From Neopestalotiopsis rosae (taxonomy: Eukaryota > Ascomycota > Sordariomycetes > Amphisphaeriales > Sporocadaceae), in NCBI GenBank assembly GCA_023078685.1, contig JALGAS010000002.1, positions 558,001 through 622,000 on the forward strand: 64,000 nucleotides of DNA, given 5' to 3'. Under the pieces are notes generated by a model. That model saw only the letters and a program-made list of their open reading frames with translations, did not search any database and was not told where the DNA came from. Shown in pieces: positions 25,124-39,564 of this stretch (position 1 is its first letter; every line of letters starts with the position of its first letter). Position numbers and translations under genes: made by a program.

Positions 25124-28100
25124 CTTGGAGCAATGTACCCGTGGGGAGTGGGCCTTGGAACTGGCTGCTTGGACCTGCTGTCGTCTGGGGTTTTGCGGAG
25201 AGGGCTGGAAAGAATGGAGAACAGGTTGAGGTGAGAGCAAAAATTTGATGAGGGGCTGGGTGATACTATGGCTTATCCAAGCTGAATAACTTCAAAAACG
25301 CCACTTTTACAGTCGTCAGCACCGTTATATTGAGTGGTGGTGACATGTAAGCAAACACTCGAAAGGCGCGGACCGACGCCAGCCGTTATCGGGCTTCCGC
25401 AGTGGGGACCGCCAAACCGGTCCGGGGCTCCTAGACTCATACCGGGGGTTCCCTATCTTGCCCATTCTCGACGAATCGTCAGATCGCGTCCACCTCGTCA
25501 TTACGACACCTATCGGACGATATTATAAAATGGAATGACGGCGCCGGTCGAAAGCGAATGCGGGCCCGGTCATCGGATCGGGATTCCATCAACATTGCAG
25601 AAATATCATGCCACTTCATGTGCTATCATGCGGGTTCCATCACGATCTCATACATAAAGCCGTTAATCAGTCACGCCGGCGAGAATCTATCACGGATCGG
25701 AAGCCAACACTTGTCTGATAGACACCGAAGCCGATACTTGCATGAACAGTCCCCGTTCAGCCTATGCATGATTGACCTGCCTCTTCCAACAATGACCTTC
25801 AGCCTGCTGGACAATAACTCGACATCACCAGATCTAGGCTTTTTCGACTATTCGAGGTAGAGTATGCCGAGGACCTATACTTGGCTAGACGGTCGACGCC
25901 ATATCTAAGTAATATCGCGTCTTGCTTTGCTTAGTCTCGGGCTACAAGAGTTTGCCTCACCGGACAGCTCAAGTGTCGAACAAGAAACAATACTTTTTGC
26001 TACGCAACGGTTGCTAATCTCGGACATGCTTTCCTTCGTATTCACAATCACCGTTCATGTAGTCGGCCAAAGGCTTCTCAATCCGTCTCTGCCGGTCTCA
26101 AACGTAAGCTGCACCCGAAGAAAAGCAAATGGCTCTGCTTGATACCAGTGCCTGTGGAGATATCCTTTTCGTGGAGGTTAAAATTGCAGTGAAAAGGGGA
26201 GTAGTTGGTATCAATAAATTTCTTCTTATTGGTCTATCAACACACGAGGCGGCCAGGAATAGCTTGTGAATATATTGCTTTCATTCGAGTATTGACATAT
26301 CAAGTCGTGTGTGTATTCCAGGTACTGCCTAACGATTTGCAAGTCCGCGAGATGCCTGCTAAGCTTTCAACATACGGTTCCAAGTATCTGGGGATGATTG
26401 GAGCCAAGTAGTCCTAGTTTATACAAAATAAAGTCATCTAGACACGGCAAATGACTGGGAGTATGAATAGGCATCGACCATCATTTCTGGGAGTCATTCT
26501 GGAGATCCTAAATTGTGATTCAGGGACGCTTGAATTGAACGATGCCCTTCACTCGCCGGGAGTTCAGGCTGCATATTCCTCCATGTTGCATGACACGGAT
26601 ACAGAGCAATATCATAAGGCGGTAGCAAGCAAAACGACAAATTCGTGCTCGTATACAAGACAGAAACACCAAATCAAGACAGATCATGAACCCTCAAACC
26701 ATCGCGAATATGAGCAGTTTCAAGTCAAGCTCATGATCTTATACTTAGGTGACAAGGTAACAAGAGGTTACATCGGCCCCGAACTTGGAAAATAAAGCTC
26801 AAGCCGAAGCCGACACCGATGCAAGTGCAGATAATTTGTATACTACTCTGTACATAACCTTTACTCAGGACGACCCAGGAAAAGATCAGAACTTCGCAAC
26901 ACCATGCTGGTAATCCTCTAGATAGGTAGCTTTGCATCAATGATGCTAACCCGATTCCCTGAGGGAGCGAATAAATCAGGTCATCCTGTGTTCGAAAGGG
27001 CCAGGGAAAGACAGCCTGGGAAGGAAACAAGACCAGACACACAACACCCCCGCTGCGTCGGAGAAGGTTCCGCCTACATGGAAGCGGGAAGGGAGGGGAG
27101 GGGGAAAGGCACAGTAGTAGCCAGAATATGCAAATCATTTTCACACACACACACACGCACACGCACTCCCGTAAGGCGGTCTGAAAAGTCTCAAAGTTCC
27201 CTGCAACTTTTTTGAAATCGCTACTAGGTTATTTCCTAGGTTCAACACTGCTTATTATTCATGCATCAGGCATGTCCCTTTTTCTCAATTCGGGGGTCCA
27301 AGTTTCTTGGGTCCCCGCGCGCGGGGGTGGGGGGGGTGTCAGCTGAACAACTATCGAAAGGAATGTGAAGAGGCGAAAAGTCCCTCTCGGCGCCGGTCGC
27401 ATTTCCCACTTCTCCCCACTGCTGGGAAGGATTGTGGAATATGTAACGAAGTAAGTATGTAGTGTACATGGGGCTCGGGCTTGAGGGACTTCGATGTCAC
27501 ACTAGAAACTTTACCGCGCCGTTGAGATGCAGGTTTAGGTGAAGCTCCGGTGTTTTTTTATTGCTTCTTTTTTATTCCTTGGCATGACTAGAAAGTCCCG
27601 ACGTTTTTCTCGCTGGCAGATGCGAAAAGAGGGTCCCGGCGCCATAGCATCGGGTATCTGTCCGTGGAGAAACACGGCAAGAAAAAATAAAGCTGTCCTT
27701 CTGTGGCACAGAGAGAGAGACACGAGTCATTCACGCCGATGGCCTGCCAAGTTCTTGTTCAAGAAGCCGAGCTTTTTTTATTTGCCCAGGTTTGCCCAGG
27801 CCATAAAAGGACCCTGTGGATCTTATCGTCTTTGTTGTCCATATCCCGGGGTGTCTGCACAGACTGTTTGTGAGGATGTTCCATCATATTCGGGAACGGT
27901 GATGCGAGACTATTAGAAGATCAGCAGAGGAGATGTACGACTATTTTCATATAAGTTGTTTTTTGGGGATAGAGAGAAAGTATTCCATAGTACTAGCCAG
28001 CTAGGCAGGGAGTGAGTGACGAGAGCATTGATCGGGGTGTCCTTGATAAGCCCCGGCAACCGTGTCTTGCATATCGTACGAGGTACTCGAACGCCAAGCT

Positions 28101-30227
28101 TCTCCCGCTCTCTTTGGACCTTCTGACCGCTGCCTCTAAATAGCTAGGCCGGGCTGGCGGAAAGTGCCCAAAAATCAAGTTCGATTCTCACTACGTACCA
28201 TGAGACCAAGGAAACCGTTTTGTGTATGCGAGCTATCTCTGCTTGTCAAGTCATAACGGTTGCTGACTTATAGCCTTCAGGCTTTGTTATTTAGTGCGAC
28301 AAGTGCCGGCCGGCTCCCTTTGGAGGCACGTGTAGACAGACGAGAATTTGAGTTTGTCGAAAGGGTCTCTCCTCGTAGTGTAGCTCGCGTATTAGCCCAA
28401 GAGGGTGGGCAAAAGAGATGGGAAACCCACGAGGCGTGCAGAGTGATACACGATTCAGTACCTAATTGCCATCGAGCTGCAATGCGACGAAATAATGATA
28501 ATTATTTCAATTAAAATAAAATAAAATATAATAACATAAAATGCTAAAATCGACATTTAGAGTAGTACCGGTAAAGAGGATTAGGCGAGCAGGCGAATCA
28601 CCTTTACCCAAAACCCCGTGCCAACGACCAAGTCCCCGGGCCCACGGCAGTGCCAATCTGTCGGGTCACAGCCAAAGTTCCCAAGAATCCAAAAACCCTT
28701 GACCCTGGGAAAACCTTCAGGTCGGTAACCAACGAAGTGGGCAAAGAAACCCAACCAACTGGCAACGCCCAGCGCCTCACTGACCCTAGCCCCAAGCCAA
28801 GGGCCCCTCTCTCTTTTCCTCTCCAAGCAAAACCAAGCTGGCTTTTTATGGGGGGGATCCTTTTTAGCCTGCCTACTTACTGTATTTGCATTGATCTGCG
28901 TTGGCAAGCCCGTTCTTTACACATACGGCAGAACTTGGCTATTGTATTGTTTGAAGCTAGATACGGAGTCCCATGAACGGTATTACCGAAGAAGCGAGGA
29001 AAGGAGACGATAGGTGGTGGTCCCTCCAGATTGGGGTTTGCGGGGTCCTTGACTGTGTTTGCCGAACAACGCGGCCTCTTCTCTACTCCAATGTTTTTTT
29101 TTTCTTCCTTATTGCTTTTTCTCACAGAACGGTGCATGTTGTCGTTACAATCAACGCAAAGAAGCGGAGTTGGAACATTGGGCCCAAAACACAGTGAACT
29201 GTCATAAGCGAGAGAACCACCCGGTCGGGTAAGTGAGATAGTAGTATCATGTAGCATGTAAACTAGGGCCCGGTCGTAGGTAGTCTGACAATGCAGGACT
29301 GTGGTGTACAGCACATTAGGGCCCCCTCCAAAACTCCGCCATGTACGTAGATGGTGCAGATTTCACAGCTATGTACGATGCGGTGTACAGTCCTTGAGGG
29401 GTGGTAAATTAGTTAGCAGGAAGACGGTATGTGTATGCTCATGTGTGGCGCCCAACGAAACGTGCAGAAAAATTCCCCCTCCCAATGGGACTGATTCCTC
29501 TGTTAAACTTGGCAGGGTCAGTCAGCAGGAGATGCCGGCTGCAGTGGATGGACATGCTGGGAGGGAAAGATTGGGTCATCTGGACCTCCCCAATGGGCTG
29601 GCATGGCTGGCTGTGGTCGGGATGCCCAAACCAGGAAGTGGTATGGCTTTTCTGCATGCAGCTCGACTCAGCTCCCCCATGCTGACGGAACGAACTGTTT
29701 TCCCTCAAGTTTTCCTTCGGGACGGATGACACAGTTTGGCTGGGCCATGGCAGGGGGGGAAATTCTGTGGGGAAAGAAAACCTACAAGTTATACGGCACG
29801 GCATTATTTGCGGAGCCCAAAGGTCGAAAAGAGCCTCACCCATGACAGATCGCTGACTCGGCCGAAGAGGCTTTTTTGGGGGGAGACAGGTAGACCAGTC
29901 GTGTACCAATTTCACTCAACCTCTCAGCATTACGTAGGGCAAGCACAAGTGCAACAACAATTCTGACTGGGCCTCAAAGATCAAGTATGACAATGTATGT
30001 AACATTTTGTGGTATTCGGATTCCATATCCATATAATAATGGCAAAGGGGTATCATGGGAGAACATGACAGAAAGGGATACGTCCAGGCTATATACCATG
30101 TGTGAGATATAGACAAATGATAAAGGGATGACAATGATGATATTCGCTTCATGAAAATGAGAAGCGAAAGAAAACGCCGGCCGCTTATATGCAGAAAATG
30201 TAAAAAAAAGTTCCATCATAGCCATTA
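25124..30227. other. Intergenic region between oxidase and zinc-module genes
   Basis: No gene is supported. The left end holds the promoter of the oxidase. Simple repeats include a CA run at 27142-27166. Open frames up to about 160 codons (for example 29439-29915, minus) overlap others on the opposite strand and show no recognisable domain. A short AT-only stretch (28498-28560) is present. Confidence 0.5.
27142..27166. repeat. (CA)n microsatellite
   Basis: CA dinucleotide run interrupted by two CG steps, in intergenic DNA. Confidence 0.85.
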
Positions 30228-31506
30228 TTATATCGAGATCGGTTCGGTCAACTCCAGGTGCTCGAATCGACTCGATATTCCTCGTAGTATCTCTGGATTC
30301 GGTTCCAGATTCACCACCCGGCGCGGCATGCGTCGGCATTCCGGGCACTTTTCATGAGCGCAGTTTGCGCATCTTACACCATCATCGGCCTGCGCTGGGA
30401 AGTTTTCGTGACACTCGTGACATTCGTAAAAGGCATACGAGGAAGGTCCATCCTCGTCGCCAGGGTATCCGTATGGATACTTCTTCTTCTTGTGACTGTT
30501 GCGGATATTAGCATTTCTTCTTCAAACATAATAAAAGTGACGAGGGAGGAAACTCACGGAGTCTTGGGGCAATCGTCACAACGCCGATGGCCGCAGTTCT
30601 CGCAAACGCGTGTGCTCTGGGTAAAAGTGGTGTTGCACCTGTGACAACTCCTCCGAAGCCTCATGCGCGGAACCTTGTGTACCAACGGCTGGCCCCCAGT
30701 CCTGCTCGGGCGCGTCACCACAATCGGTTCAGCTAGGCCGTAATGCGGTATTATGGGCATGAATTCTTCCTGTTTCCGCATCATGGCCGCTGTCTCGCCC
30801 CGTTCCCGCCTCTCCCTGCTGGCCTGCTTCTGAGAGTCGGTGCGCTTGGGCGGATCCCGAGCGCATTTTGAGCAGTAATGGTGATTACAATTGGGGCATT
30901 GGCTGCTTGTGCCAAATGAGGTTTGGCATCTGTGACAATCCTTGTGAACTCGTACACGGGCCGGCTTCTCTATCCGATAGACATCGCCTTCAGTCGTGTG
31001 CCAGTCTGTCGGCTCTATTTCCACTCCATAATGCTCCCCAAGTCTCCTGGCACGTTCTGCGTAGTGGTGTGCTCTAGGTACCTGAGCTGCGCTCTGGTAG
31101 TCGGCAATGTAAGCCTGGGCAACCTCCTCCTCGGCTGAAAGATCGGGGCTGTTCACATTCACAAGGTCAGCTAGGTGTGCTTTCCAGAGACCATATGTCC
31201 CAAGACATTGTCAATTTTTTTGCACATGGCCACATACCTGAGCATTTCCGGCTCTACTACCGTCACTTCGGGTAGCTCCTCGGCTTGCTGTATCTCGGGT
31301 TGTGGTTCTGGTTGTATTTCTGGTTGTACCTCTGGTTGCGGTACAGCAGCAGAAAGTCTCTTGTTGGATGTCTTTGTGGTTGAGGAAGGTGAAGATGATG
31401 TTGTGCTGTCCCCGGATTTGCGTAGGATGGTCTTCATCCGGGTGAGTAACCCTTTCCTGTCTTTTCCTTCTTTCCCTGACGTATCACCTGTCCGTCTCGA
31501 ACTCAT
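30228..31506 (-). CDS. Uncharacterised protein with three Cys6/His zinc-binding modules
   Basis: Exons 31506-31238, 31148-30558 and 30495-30228 (donors GTATGT and GTGAGT; introns 89 and 62 nt; phases consistent) give 375 aa. Residues 1-100 are polar and low complexity, with Pro/Gln/Glu repeats (about 56-75). Three related modules follow at residues 161-185, 258-283 and 312-340. Each reads C-x2-C, a spacer of 9-13 residues, C-x2-C-x-H-x2-C-x2-C. A basic, charged linker separates modules 1 and 2, and the second intron separates modules 2 and 3. Six Cys and one His per module suggest one or two zinc ions each, as in zinc ribbons. I do not recognise a named family. The stop lies in an AT-rich stretch. 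Exon structure is confident, function unknown. Confidence 0.85.
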
Positions 31507-34500
31507 TCTCGTCCTTTGGTGAGAATTTGTTTCGTTGCTATGGCGGGTATATGCAACTGGTAAAGAGGTGACAGAGTATTCCCAGCAGTCTGTTCTTCCC
31601 AGGGGTAACCCAAACTCAAAAATATATGCTCGTGGCGCGCATCTGTTGTCTCTGGTCGCGACTCAGCAAGCAGCGGCAACGTCACCGGGGTCCTTTCTTC
31701 TTCTTTTTTTTCCCTTCCGAAACCCCTTCCAATTTGACGTAGGAACCGTGAATAAGAATTATAATTATAATCTTCAGTCGTGCAGCAAAACCCAAGCCGA
31801 AAGTCAAAAAAGCGCAATACCGAGACTTGTCAGGGCACCAGTTTGCGAATACCCACTTTAAGTCAAAGGCGGGTACGGGAGGTAGGTAGTAGCAGACAAG
31901 ACGTCTGCTATTGCGCGGTGTCGAACAAGCGAGCGAGCGAACGGGCGGGTTAGACGGGCGGAAGTTGAATAAGATTTCTAATTTTATTCCTTGTCGCTGC
32001 TATCACCGACGTTGTGCTCGAGAGGTTTTTTGCAGGTTGGGGAGCAGGTAGTCAAAGTGTTGCTGCAACCAGGTAGCTGTTCACACGTTGGCGTCGCAAA
32101 CGAGGAGGAGCTATGGGCCAGTTGACACGGAGCCTCGAGGGTTTTTGAGAGGCTCGAGGGTTCTTCCTCGGGTCGAGATTCGGTTCGCGTAAATAAAAAC
32201 CAAGAGCACTCAACTTTCAACAACAACAACTCAGCACAGTTGAAGATATCGAAAAGAGCGGGAGGGGGTGGGAAAGATGGGAAGGGAACCGAGCAGCTGG
32301 GTAGACGGGGTGATGCAGTCAGTTAGTAGCAGCATTTGCAGGGTTCAAGGCTCGAATTCAATAAATAAAATAGTAGAGGTGCGGTACATGCAACTTGTAC
32401 TACTGGGTACATACACTCTAGGCGTCCAAGTCTCTCCTTCAGTCGGCACATTGGTATGGGATTTGGGAAGGAGGGGGCCATTGAACTGGAGTATGGTGCT
32501 GTGTGCAGGTGTAATCTGTACGGATTACGCCGGGCCTGGCATGTTACATGAGGTACCTACCGTGCTGAATATTCCTCGTGCCAAGGTAGATTTTACCCAG
32601 CCAGCCAAACCAGCCAGCCAGCCAGTGAGGCTAGAGCCAAGCCTAGTCGATAGGAAAATCCCCCCGTGTATCCAAGTCAGTGACACGAGTGGTTCTGTTC
32701 TATTCTGTTCTGCTGCTGGGCTGCTGGCTCAACTGGCTGCTGGCTTTTGCTGCAAAAAAACGACGGACCAGACCCAAGCCCAGCTACCAGGGCCCCGGGC
32801 ACCTAGACGGCGGGTGGACGGGAATGACGGGGCTTGCGAAAGTACTGTACAGTTGTCGGCCCCGGGACCTTAATTAGAGGCACCAGGCTAAGGTAAGCTT
32901 AGCGATCAAGAGGCAGTGACTGGGGGGGCCACTGAGGTCTTGTCTTTTTTTTTTTTTTTCTTCGGTAGCCGCGCCCATGGATTCTGCGTGCGAGTCAGGT
33001 ACTGGGGTCTTGTTCCGCCCACTGGTGCTATCTTTGTTATGGCAGGCCGCTAATCTTTAGGCTCAGGTCGCGCGACGCTGGGCTGGGCTCTGATCCAGAG
33101 TACTGGGAACTGGGAAACCTTGGGTCACGCACTACTGCGAATTATGGTAATGCTATGCGCGGCATACCCAGCTCAGCCGGATGATGGACAATACTATTGA
33201 TACCATGGCCTGTCTATCCATCTTATTGCTTTCGTTCTCAGACAGGGAAACTCTTCCTGTCTTGTTGAGATTGATACTGCACAACTGCAGCCGAGTTACA
33301 CAACCAGAGACGACACGACGACAACAGCATGGATCTATTCAGAGTATTCGCTGGTTGTTGCCGCTCGGTCTTCCGGGGGGACAAGGTCAGGGTTCCCAGC
33401 ATCGAGCAAGCACCGGCGGCAGCACACACAAGCAAATGCTAGAATGGACGAAAGACGACGACGAAACGAACAACTGCCAATTGACATGTTTGGAAAAGTT
33501 GATATATGAGAACAGAATACGCATGTAATCAAACAACTCGACAATACGAGCTCAAGTATTTGTTGTTCTTGATGAACTTGATTGCCAAGTTTACCAGGGG
33601 GAGAAGAGGGAGAAGAAAAGAATACAGAATGTGAAGAGGACAACAGTACTTGGACAGAAGCAATGCTGTTGATTTTCCTTTTCACGCAATTATCTCAAGA
33701 ATTTCACTCATTTGCTGCAGTATCGTTGTTGAGTACTCTGTACTTGAGTAAATACCAACAAATAAAACATGCCAAGCAGCATCGACACATGTACGATTTC
33801 CACATATTGCCTTGACATGTGTATAGCTTTGGGATTTGAACGGTCTAGGAGATTGAATATATTAAAGTGGTTGATGAGTGACGCGCTTTGGTCTCGAAGT
33901 CGTACGATGATGAACAAACCGCCATGACTGCGACTCTTGACTGGGGGTTAGGGACCCAGCGACGTCTTTTCGGAGCAAAGAGACAGACACTTGACACCCT
34001 TGTAATCCTTTCCTTCCCCCCATCCCGGAGTGGGAGTGTCGCCCGAGCATCCTCACTGACGAGTCGCTTCTCCAATGGGCTGGCTTGCTTTCTCTTTATG
34101 GTGATGGCCCCCCCCTCTGTACCCTCCGTACCCTCCCCAAGAATTGCGAACCGTGGGGCTGGAACTCCAAGCCAGCGATTCCAGATCGACGTGCCCCAAT
34201 TGCAAATCCCGAGATTTTTGACCACCCGCCGGTGGTACGTGGTATCTACGGTTTCCATCAAATACAGAGCAAATAGACACATCAGGTGGCACAAGAAATG
34301 CAGACGTGGATATCGCAATTCCCAAGCAGGAAATAGAATCATTTCTGGGTTACCTGGTCAAGTTCCACTCTCATCACTTGTTATCATCGAACGAGAAACA
34401 ATCAATATGAACTCGAAAAAACAACAATCACCACCACATGCTAGTGACTACTCGATGGGTGTTCAAATCCCGAAAGAAAAACAATTCAAATCAAAAACGA

Positions 34501-37500
34501 CGTAATAGCGCCACGTCGTGCGCTGGGTCTGCTGGGTCTTGCTTGGGACTTGCTTGGGTCGGTCGGTGCCTCAATTCGCTAGTTATGCCACCTACATTAG
34601 GGCCCACGGGGCGCCTCCACGGTTCCAGATGCCTGGGAACGACTCTCGATGAAACGAAGCCTGCGCCGCGCTGGCTAAAGAAAAAGAACTGCACTATATG
34701 CACATCTCTCTTTGTCACTTTTTTGAATATCTCTCTCTTCTCGTATATTCGTATTTCTCGGACGACTGGTCTAGTATGGTGATTTCTTTTGTATACTATA
34801 GAGAGAGCAAACATTTCACAGATGAAGGGATTGGAAACAAGAGAGAAACCCTAGGCCCACAAAGAGAGGCCCGCTCCGTGCATCTGCAAAATGCCATTGC
34901 AATTACGCGGATGTTCCGAGGCTTTCTAGGGACACGCGCAAAGACGCGGCCTTTTTTTTGTTGAACTTGTCCATCGATCCCTCCCAGGAGCTGTTATGCA
35001 GGAGTATATAGCCTACATATATACGGCTTCAGACTTTGGGGTAACCTGTCGTCTCCTGCAGTAGTGCAGTAGTGCCATGAACATGGCGATAAAAGTATTA
35101 CATCTAGTATTGATTTATTAACTTGTGCAAAGTATTCGCAAGTATGTACTGTACACGTAAAAGACATGTACTGCACCTCTTACACGAGCTATTCTTCCGA
35201 ATGTTCTGATATGGTATCTGCCGGTGGCAGCGACAATCGGCAACAATTACCGTCGTATCTTGGGTGGCCCCATATGGGAAGCACATGCACAATGGGGGCA
35301 TGATGTTCTGATGTGATGCGTGCAGAGTCCTAAAAGAGACTTCCTTCCTCCAAGGGGCTTGTGGGTGTTGTGCCACTTTGAGTACGACGTCTTGGACGTC
35401 TTGAACATCTTTTTTGCTTGCTTGCTTGCTTGAGAGGGGAAAAAAAAGGGACCGCCCGTTGCAAAAGGGCAAGGGCTGTATCATTGCAGGGTGTGCACGG
35501 TGGTTAACGAGATTTTTGACTCCCCCGGAAATTTACCATCTACGGACAACGAAAGGGAAAAAAAGACGATTTGGGGCCCTCGCAAACCAGGGGGCGACAG
35601 AGATCCCTCCCCCAAGAGTAGGATCATCCGCCGCGGTCCGAGAAGGACAAGGGGGTATGAGTGTGTCGTTTCCATCTCCCGTTGAAGGCGACGGAGATAA
35701 TTTACATATATAGAGTGTACTTGTAAATTCAACCTTCATGTGTCACGCACGTAGTATCAAGAATGCGCCAGAAGCCGAAACGACGCTTAGGCAGGAGAGG
35801 GTAACGACACCGGTAGATGCGGCGATTCTACCGTAAATCTCCATATGCTCAATCTCATGGGAAGACAAAAGGGGGAGAATACCAATAGAGTAAAAGAAAG
35901 AGAGAAGGAGAGATAGCGATAGAGAGAGAAGGTATCCATTTTCCAGACTGGGTCTTGTGTGGTCTCTTTCCCGACAGTCTGGTTTCGACGATATCACAAT
36001 TTGGGGAGCGTTGTATTCTTGCTTTCTTTTTCTTCATGCCTCTCCCCCCATGTTCTTTGCTAAACGAGACGACGAGCTGAACCGTAGCCGTTTGCCTGGG
36101 TATTCTCCGCGCTTCCCATCCATTCAGATTCCCTCTTCTGCCTGCCCTTTCGGCTTCCCGAAGCGCTGGGACGGTTGATCCCTGACCACCCAAGAACTAC
36201 TACATACTACCTTTGCCTGGGGCTTGCTGGGCTTTGCTTACGGCCTACGGTACCGGTTGCTGCGGGACCCCGCCCCGTCACCAACAAATTAAACAAGCAG
36301 CCGCCAACATCTTGGAGTCTTGGGCCGTTGATTATCTGTCTCTGTTATTCCCATTATTCCCATGTTTGTCCCGACTAGGTTATAAGTTTCTCGTCATGCT
36401 TATACACTGTATATGTCGTCCAGGCAATTGGTCGCCAAGAAAGGTGGACATAGATGCATGAAGTCATTTGTCCATATGTACCGCGAAATCGCGAGTGAGC
36501 AAAGAGACATGTATTGCTCACATCATGGACGTAGATAGGAAGTAATCATATACGTACGTATTTACTAGGCTAGAGTACATAGCGGGGTCATTCGATTGGC
36601 TTGGGACGCGTTCGTTGGCTGTTTGGCTGGCTAGCATTCGGAAGGATTGTGAATCTGATCTGATCTGAATGCCCGGCACGTTTACCGGACCAAAAGAGCC
36701 AGTCACAAGTGCCCACTTCTCATCCTTCGTATGTAATCAAACCTTCCTTCTGGTATTGTGGGAGGAACGAATGATGAATCCTTGAACTACTGTATACTGT
36801 GCTCCCGAAAGATCTTTCCCTCATCATCTGAGCTCACTCTGCATGGAACTTTCAGACCATTCTCTGGAGAAGAAAGAGGCTGGGCGATTAGTGCTCAATA
36901 TCCCTCTTGTCAGCACAATGTGGGAATGCAATACAGGCTGTTGATCAGATTCAACATTGTGATTGATTACTTTTCAACTTCACCGCTTCATTAGACAAGC
37001 CAGCATCCTGTTGGTCAAAAACAGACCCTTGAAGATGGCTCCAACGGGAGGCTACAAGGCTTTCTTGAGGTACGTAGAGCTGAGAGGGCAAAAGAGGGTT
37101 TGCACCCAAACCCGAAGGAGGAATCGTGCTGTATCATTTTACACTTTTTGCCATGTGCCATTCCATTGGCATCATGCCATTTTGAATTTTGTTTGCGCCT
37201 CTTTAGAAACACCAATCCGGATCAACAGACGGGAACCCCCACCACCAGTCTAAGATGATCGTCGAACCTACCAAATAAGACCACACAGGTGGTGGGTGTT
37301 CTCGAATAGCACCGTACGTGATCAGCTCAGCCAATCGAACACGACAATCTGCCTCGTTTCCCTATACAGCCCATTCGAGGACAAGAACCCAGGCTGAAAG
37401 AAACATGGCATTGCTGAAATCCCATTCGATTGCGCAATGGAGTGTAGGCGCCCGTGCGAGCCACACACACACGCTTAGCGATCTCGCTCTTTACAGTTAT

Positions 37501-39564
37501 AGATCTACAGACAGGAATCCCATTGACTTGTCGTCAGAGCATTTCTAGAATAGGATATGTATGCGGCTTCAAATGTGATATTGAAGCAACCCCCCTCCAT
37601 TGATTCACGCGGTCTTCCCACCCTCCTCAAGTGCCGTACTGGGGAGCTCCGTCCAATCGAAGCTTTCCGTCCTCTTCTTTCGTTGGTTCTCCCCCTTCTC
37701 TCTCCTTGTATCACTTCAGGACAAGTGCCGGACCCCAAAACAAGCTCAACCCCAGTGCCAGCCCACCGGATCCCAAAAACTTTGCTTGTATGGAGACGGC
37801 ATCCAACCCGATAGACTGGAAAGGTTTTCTTTGCAGCAGAGAAAGCGGGAAACTGCAGCAAAGCAAAAAGGGAACCGCCCAAATGGGTGCGCGATTGTTT
37901 CCCCTTCTCGGCTCCATGTAACCGAGCCCAATCCTCTCATTGCTAGCTGGAATGCTTGATATTTCGCAATCAGTAGTAGAATCATAGTGCTATGTCTCAA
38001 GAACGCGACGCTACGGGAATGAATAGGCTACGATTAGCACGCAATTGCATTCTTCCAGATTTCCAAATATGATATCATCGTTCACTAGAAATGATAGCTT
38101 CCTGTGATGCCTGCCGCTTCTGTTGACCTAGGCAAAAACCATATTTCTATGTACATTGATGGAAAAAATAAACTGCATGTACTCTACATCCCATCGCAAG
38201 CAAACCCCTCTAAGGGCAATCCGGACCCAAGAAAGACTGTTGAACGTGTGGTTTTAAGTGTGTGTTTTTTTCCCCTTGGTGTCTGAGACTAGCCCCGGGA
38301 AACTCGTGGTAGCTCGAAAAAGATCGCCAACTCCTTCTCATTCGTCCAAATGCGAAGGTCGCGAGCGAGCAGATCTAAAGCTACTATACATGTGGTGGCT
38401 TTCCCAAGAATCACACCCCCTCCTCCGCCTTTTCACTCTGCACGCTTCTGGCTCCCAGTCGAGCAAGGATTAAAAAAGATGAACTCTTCCCGCCCCCCAA
38501 ATCGAGGTTGTTCTAGCCAAAACTAGTGGTGATCGATCATCGGCGTATACAGGTTACGGAGTTCGCTTACAGATTACTCAGGTGTATGGTCGATTTTCAG
38601 CCTCAGCTCGGCGTTGGGGGAAGGACTTGGCGCTTTTGCAAGTCTGTGAGAATGGTGGTGTGTGGTGGTGGGAATTTCTGGATCAATTCTAGAAGCGCCG
38701 ATTCCTGTGTTTCTCTTGATAGGATGATGCCCAGGTAGAATTTATCTGCCAGCCCTATCTGACCTTTCCTCTTTCTTATCAACCCACCTCTACATCTCTC
38801 CATCTCTTCTTCGTCTACGGCCGTTATATTTCTTGACTCAGCTGAGGAGGAACTAGGTTTTCCCCTTCTGTACTTCCCCTCGACCACGTGTTTTGTCTTG
38901 TGCCATGTCATCAACTACAGACCCCTGGCTTCTCTCGCTGGGCTGAAAGAAGGCTGCCTACATATGTTTCTTGTCTGGGAGACAAGGACGCCCCGCCCCG
39001 TTATTGACTTTGACGTCTTTGACCTATTTCTTCGCTCTTGTGGCGTTATTTAGTCTGATTACATGAAATAACTTTCGGCAGTTTTGCTAGTCTTTTGACA
39101 ATTTATGATGGAGGGTTGGACCTGCGCAAATCAAAAGCTTCCGGCGTCGGTTACTTGCATGCGTCCGTCTAGAATCACTTGACTGCTGATTCACAACCGC
39201 TTGCTGATGCAGTCGACATGGAGAGATGTACAGCCATTCTCAGATCCGTCAGTGTCTTCACTATAGCAGGGCGAGGAGCTGGTTGGCCTTTCCACAGATG
39301 GCCGATAGCATTGGACGTCATAAGGTGTACTTTCTATACACTAGTCTCATCTACACTTGAATATGACTGATGAGGGCCTTGTTGGCCATTATGCAACAAA
39401 ACACAGACTGATCTCGCCCAAACTAGCTGTGGTGAAAACATGCTATGAAATTGTCAAAGACAGTCGATGAACCTCTAATGCGATGATCCTCTCAAAAGAC
39501 GGCCGTAACTATCCTCATCCAAGCCATGTTACGATGTTTTCTTGATTATCTAATCTTGCTGTGA
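31507..39564. other. Intergenic region between zinc-module gene and Clr2-like gene
   Basis: Eight kilobases without a supportable gene. Open frames such as 32268-32873 (plus), 33845-34342 (minus) and 33888-34505 (plus) have no domain and overlap each other on opposite strands. The left end carries the promoter of the zinc-module gene. Tandem CCAG-type repeats occur near 32598-32625, and a 15-nt T run near 32945. No tRNA or transposon ends were seen. Confidence 0.5.

Noticed and set aside
32268..32873. 201-codon plus-strand open frame
   Set aside because: Contains translated CCAG simple repeats and no recognisable domain or exon partners.
33828..33845. tRNA T-arm-like string (reverse of GTTCAAATCCC)
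   Set aside because: No matching acceptor stem, D-arm or anticodon arm at the right distance on either strand; a similar string near 34460 fails the same test.
33845..34342. 165-codon minus-strand open frame
   Set aside because: Overlaps a 205-codon plus-strand frame (33888-34505); neither has family features.
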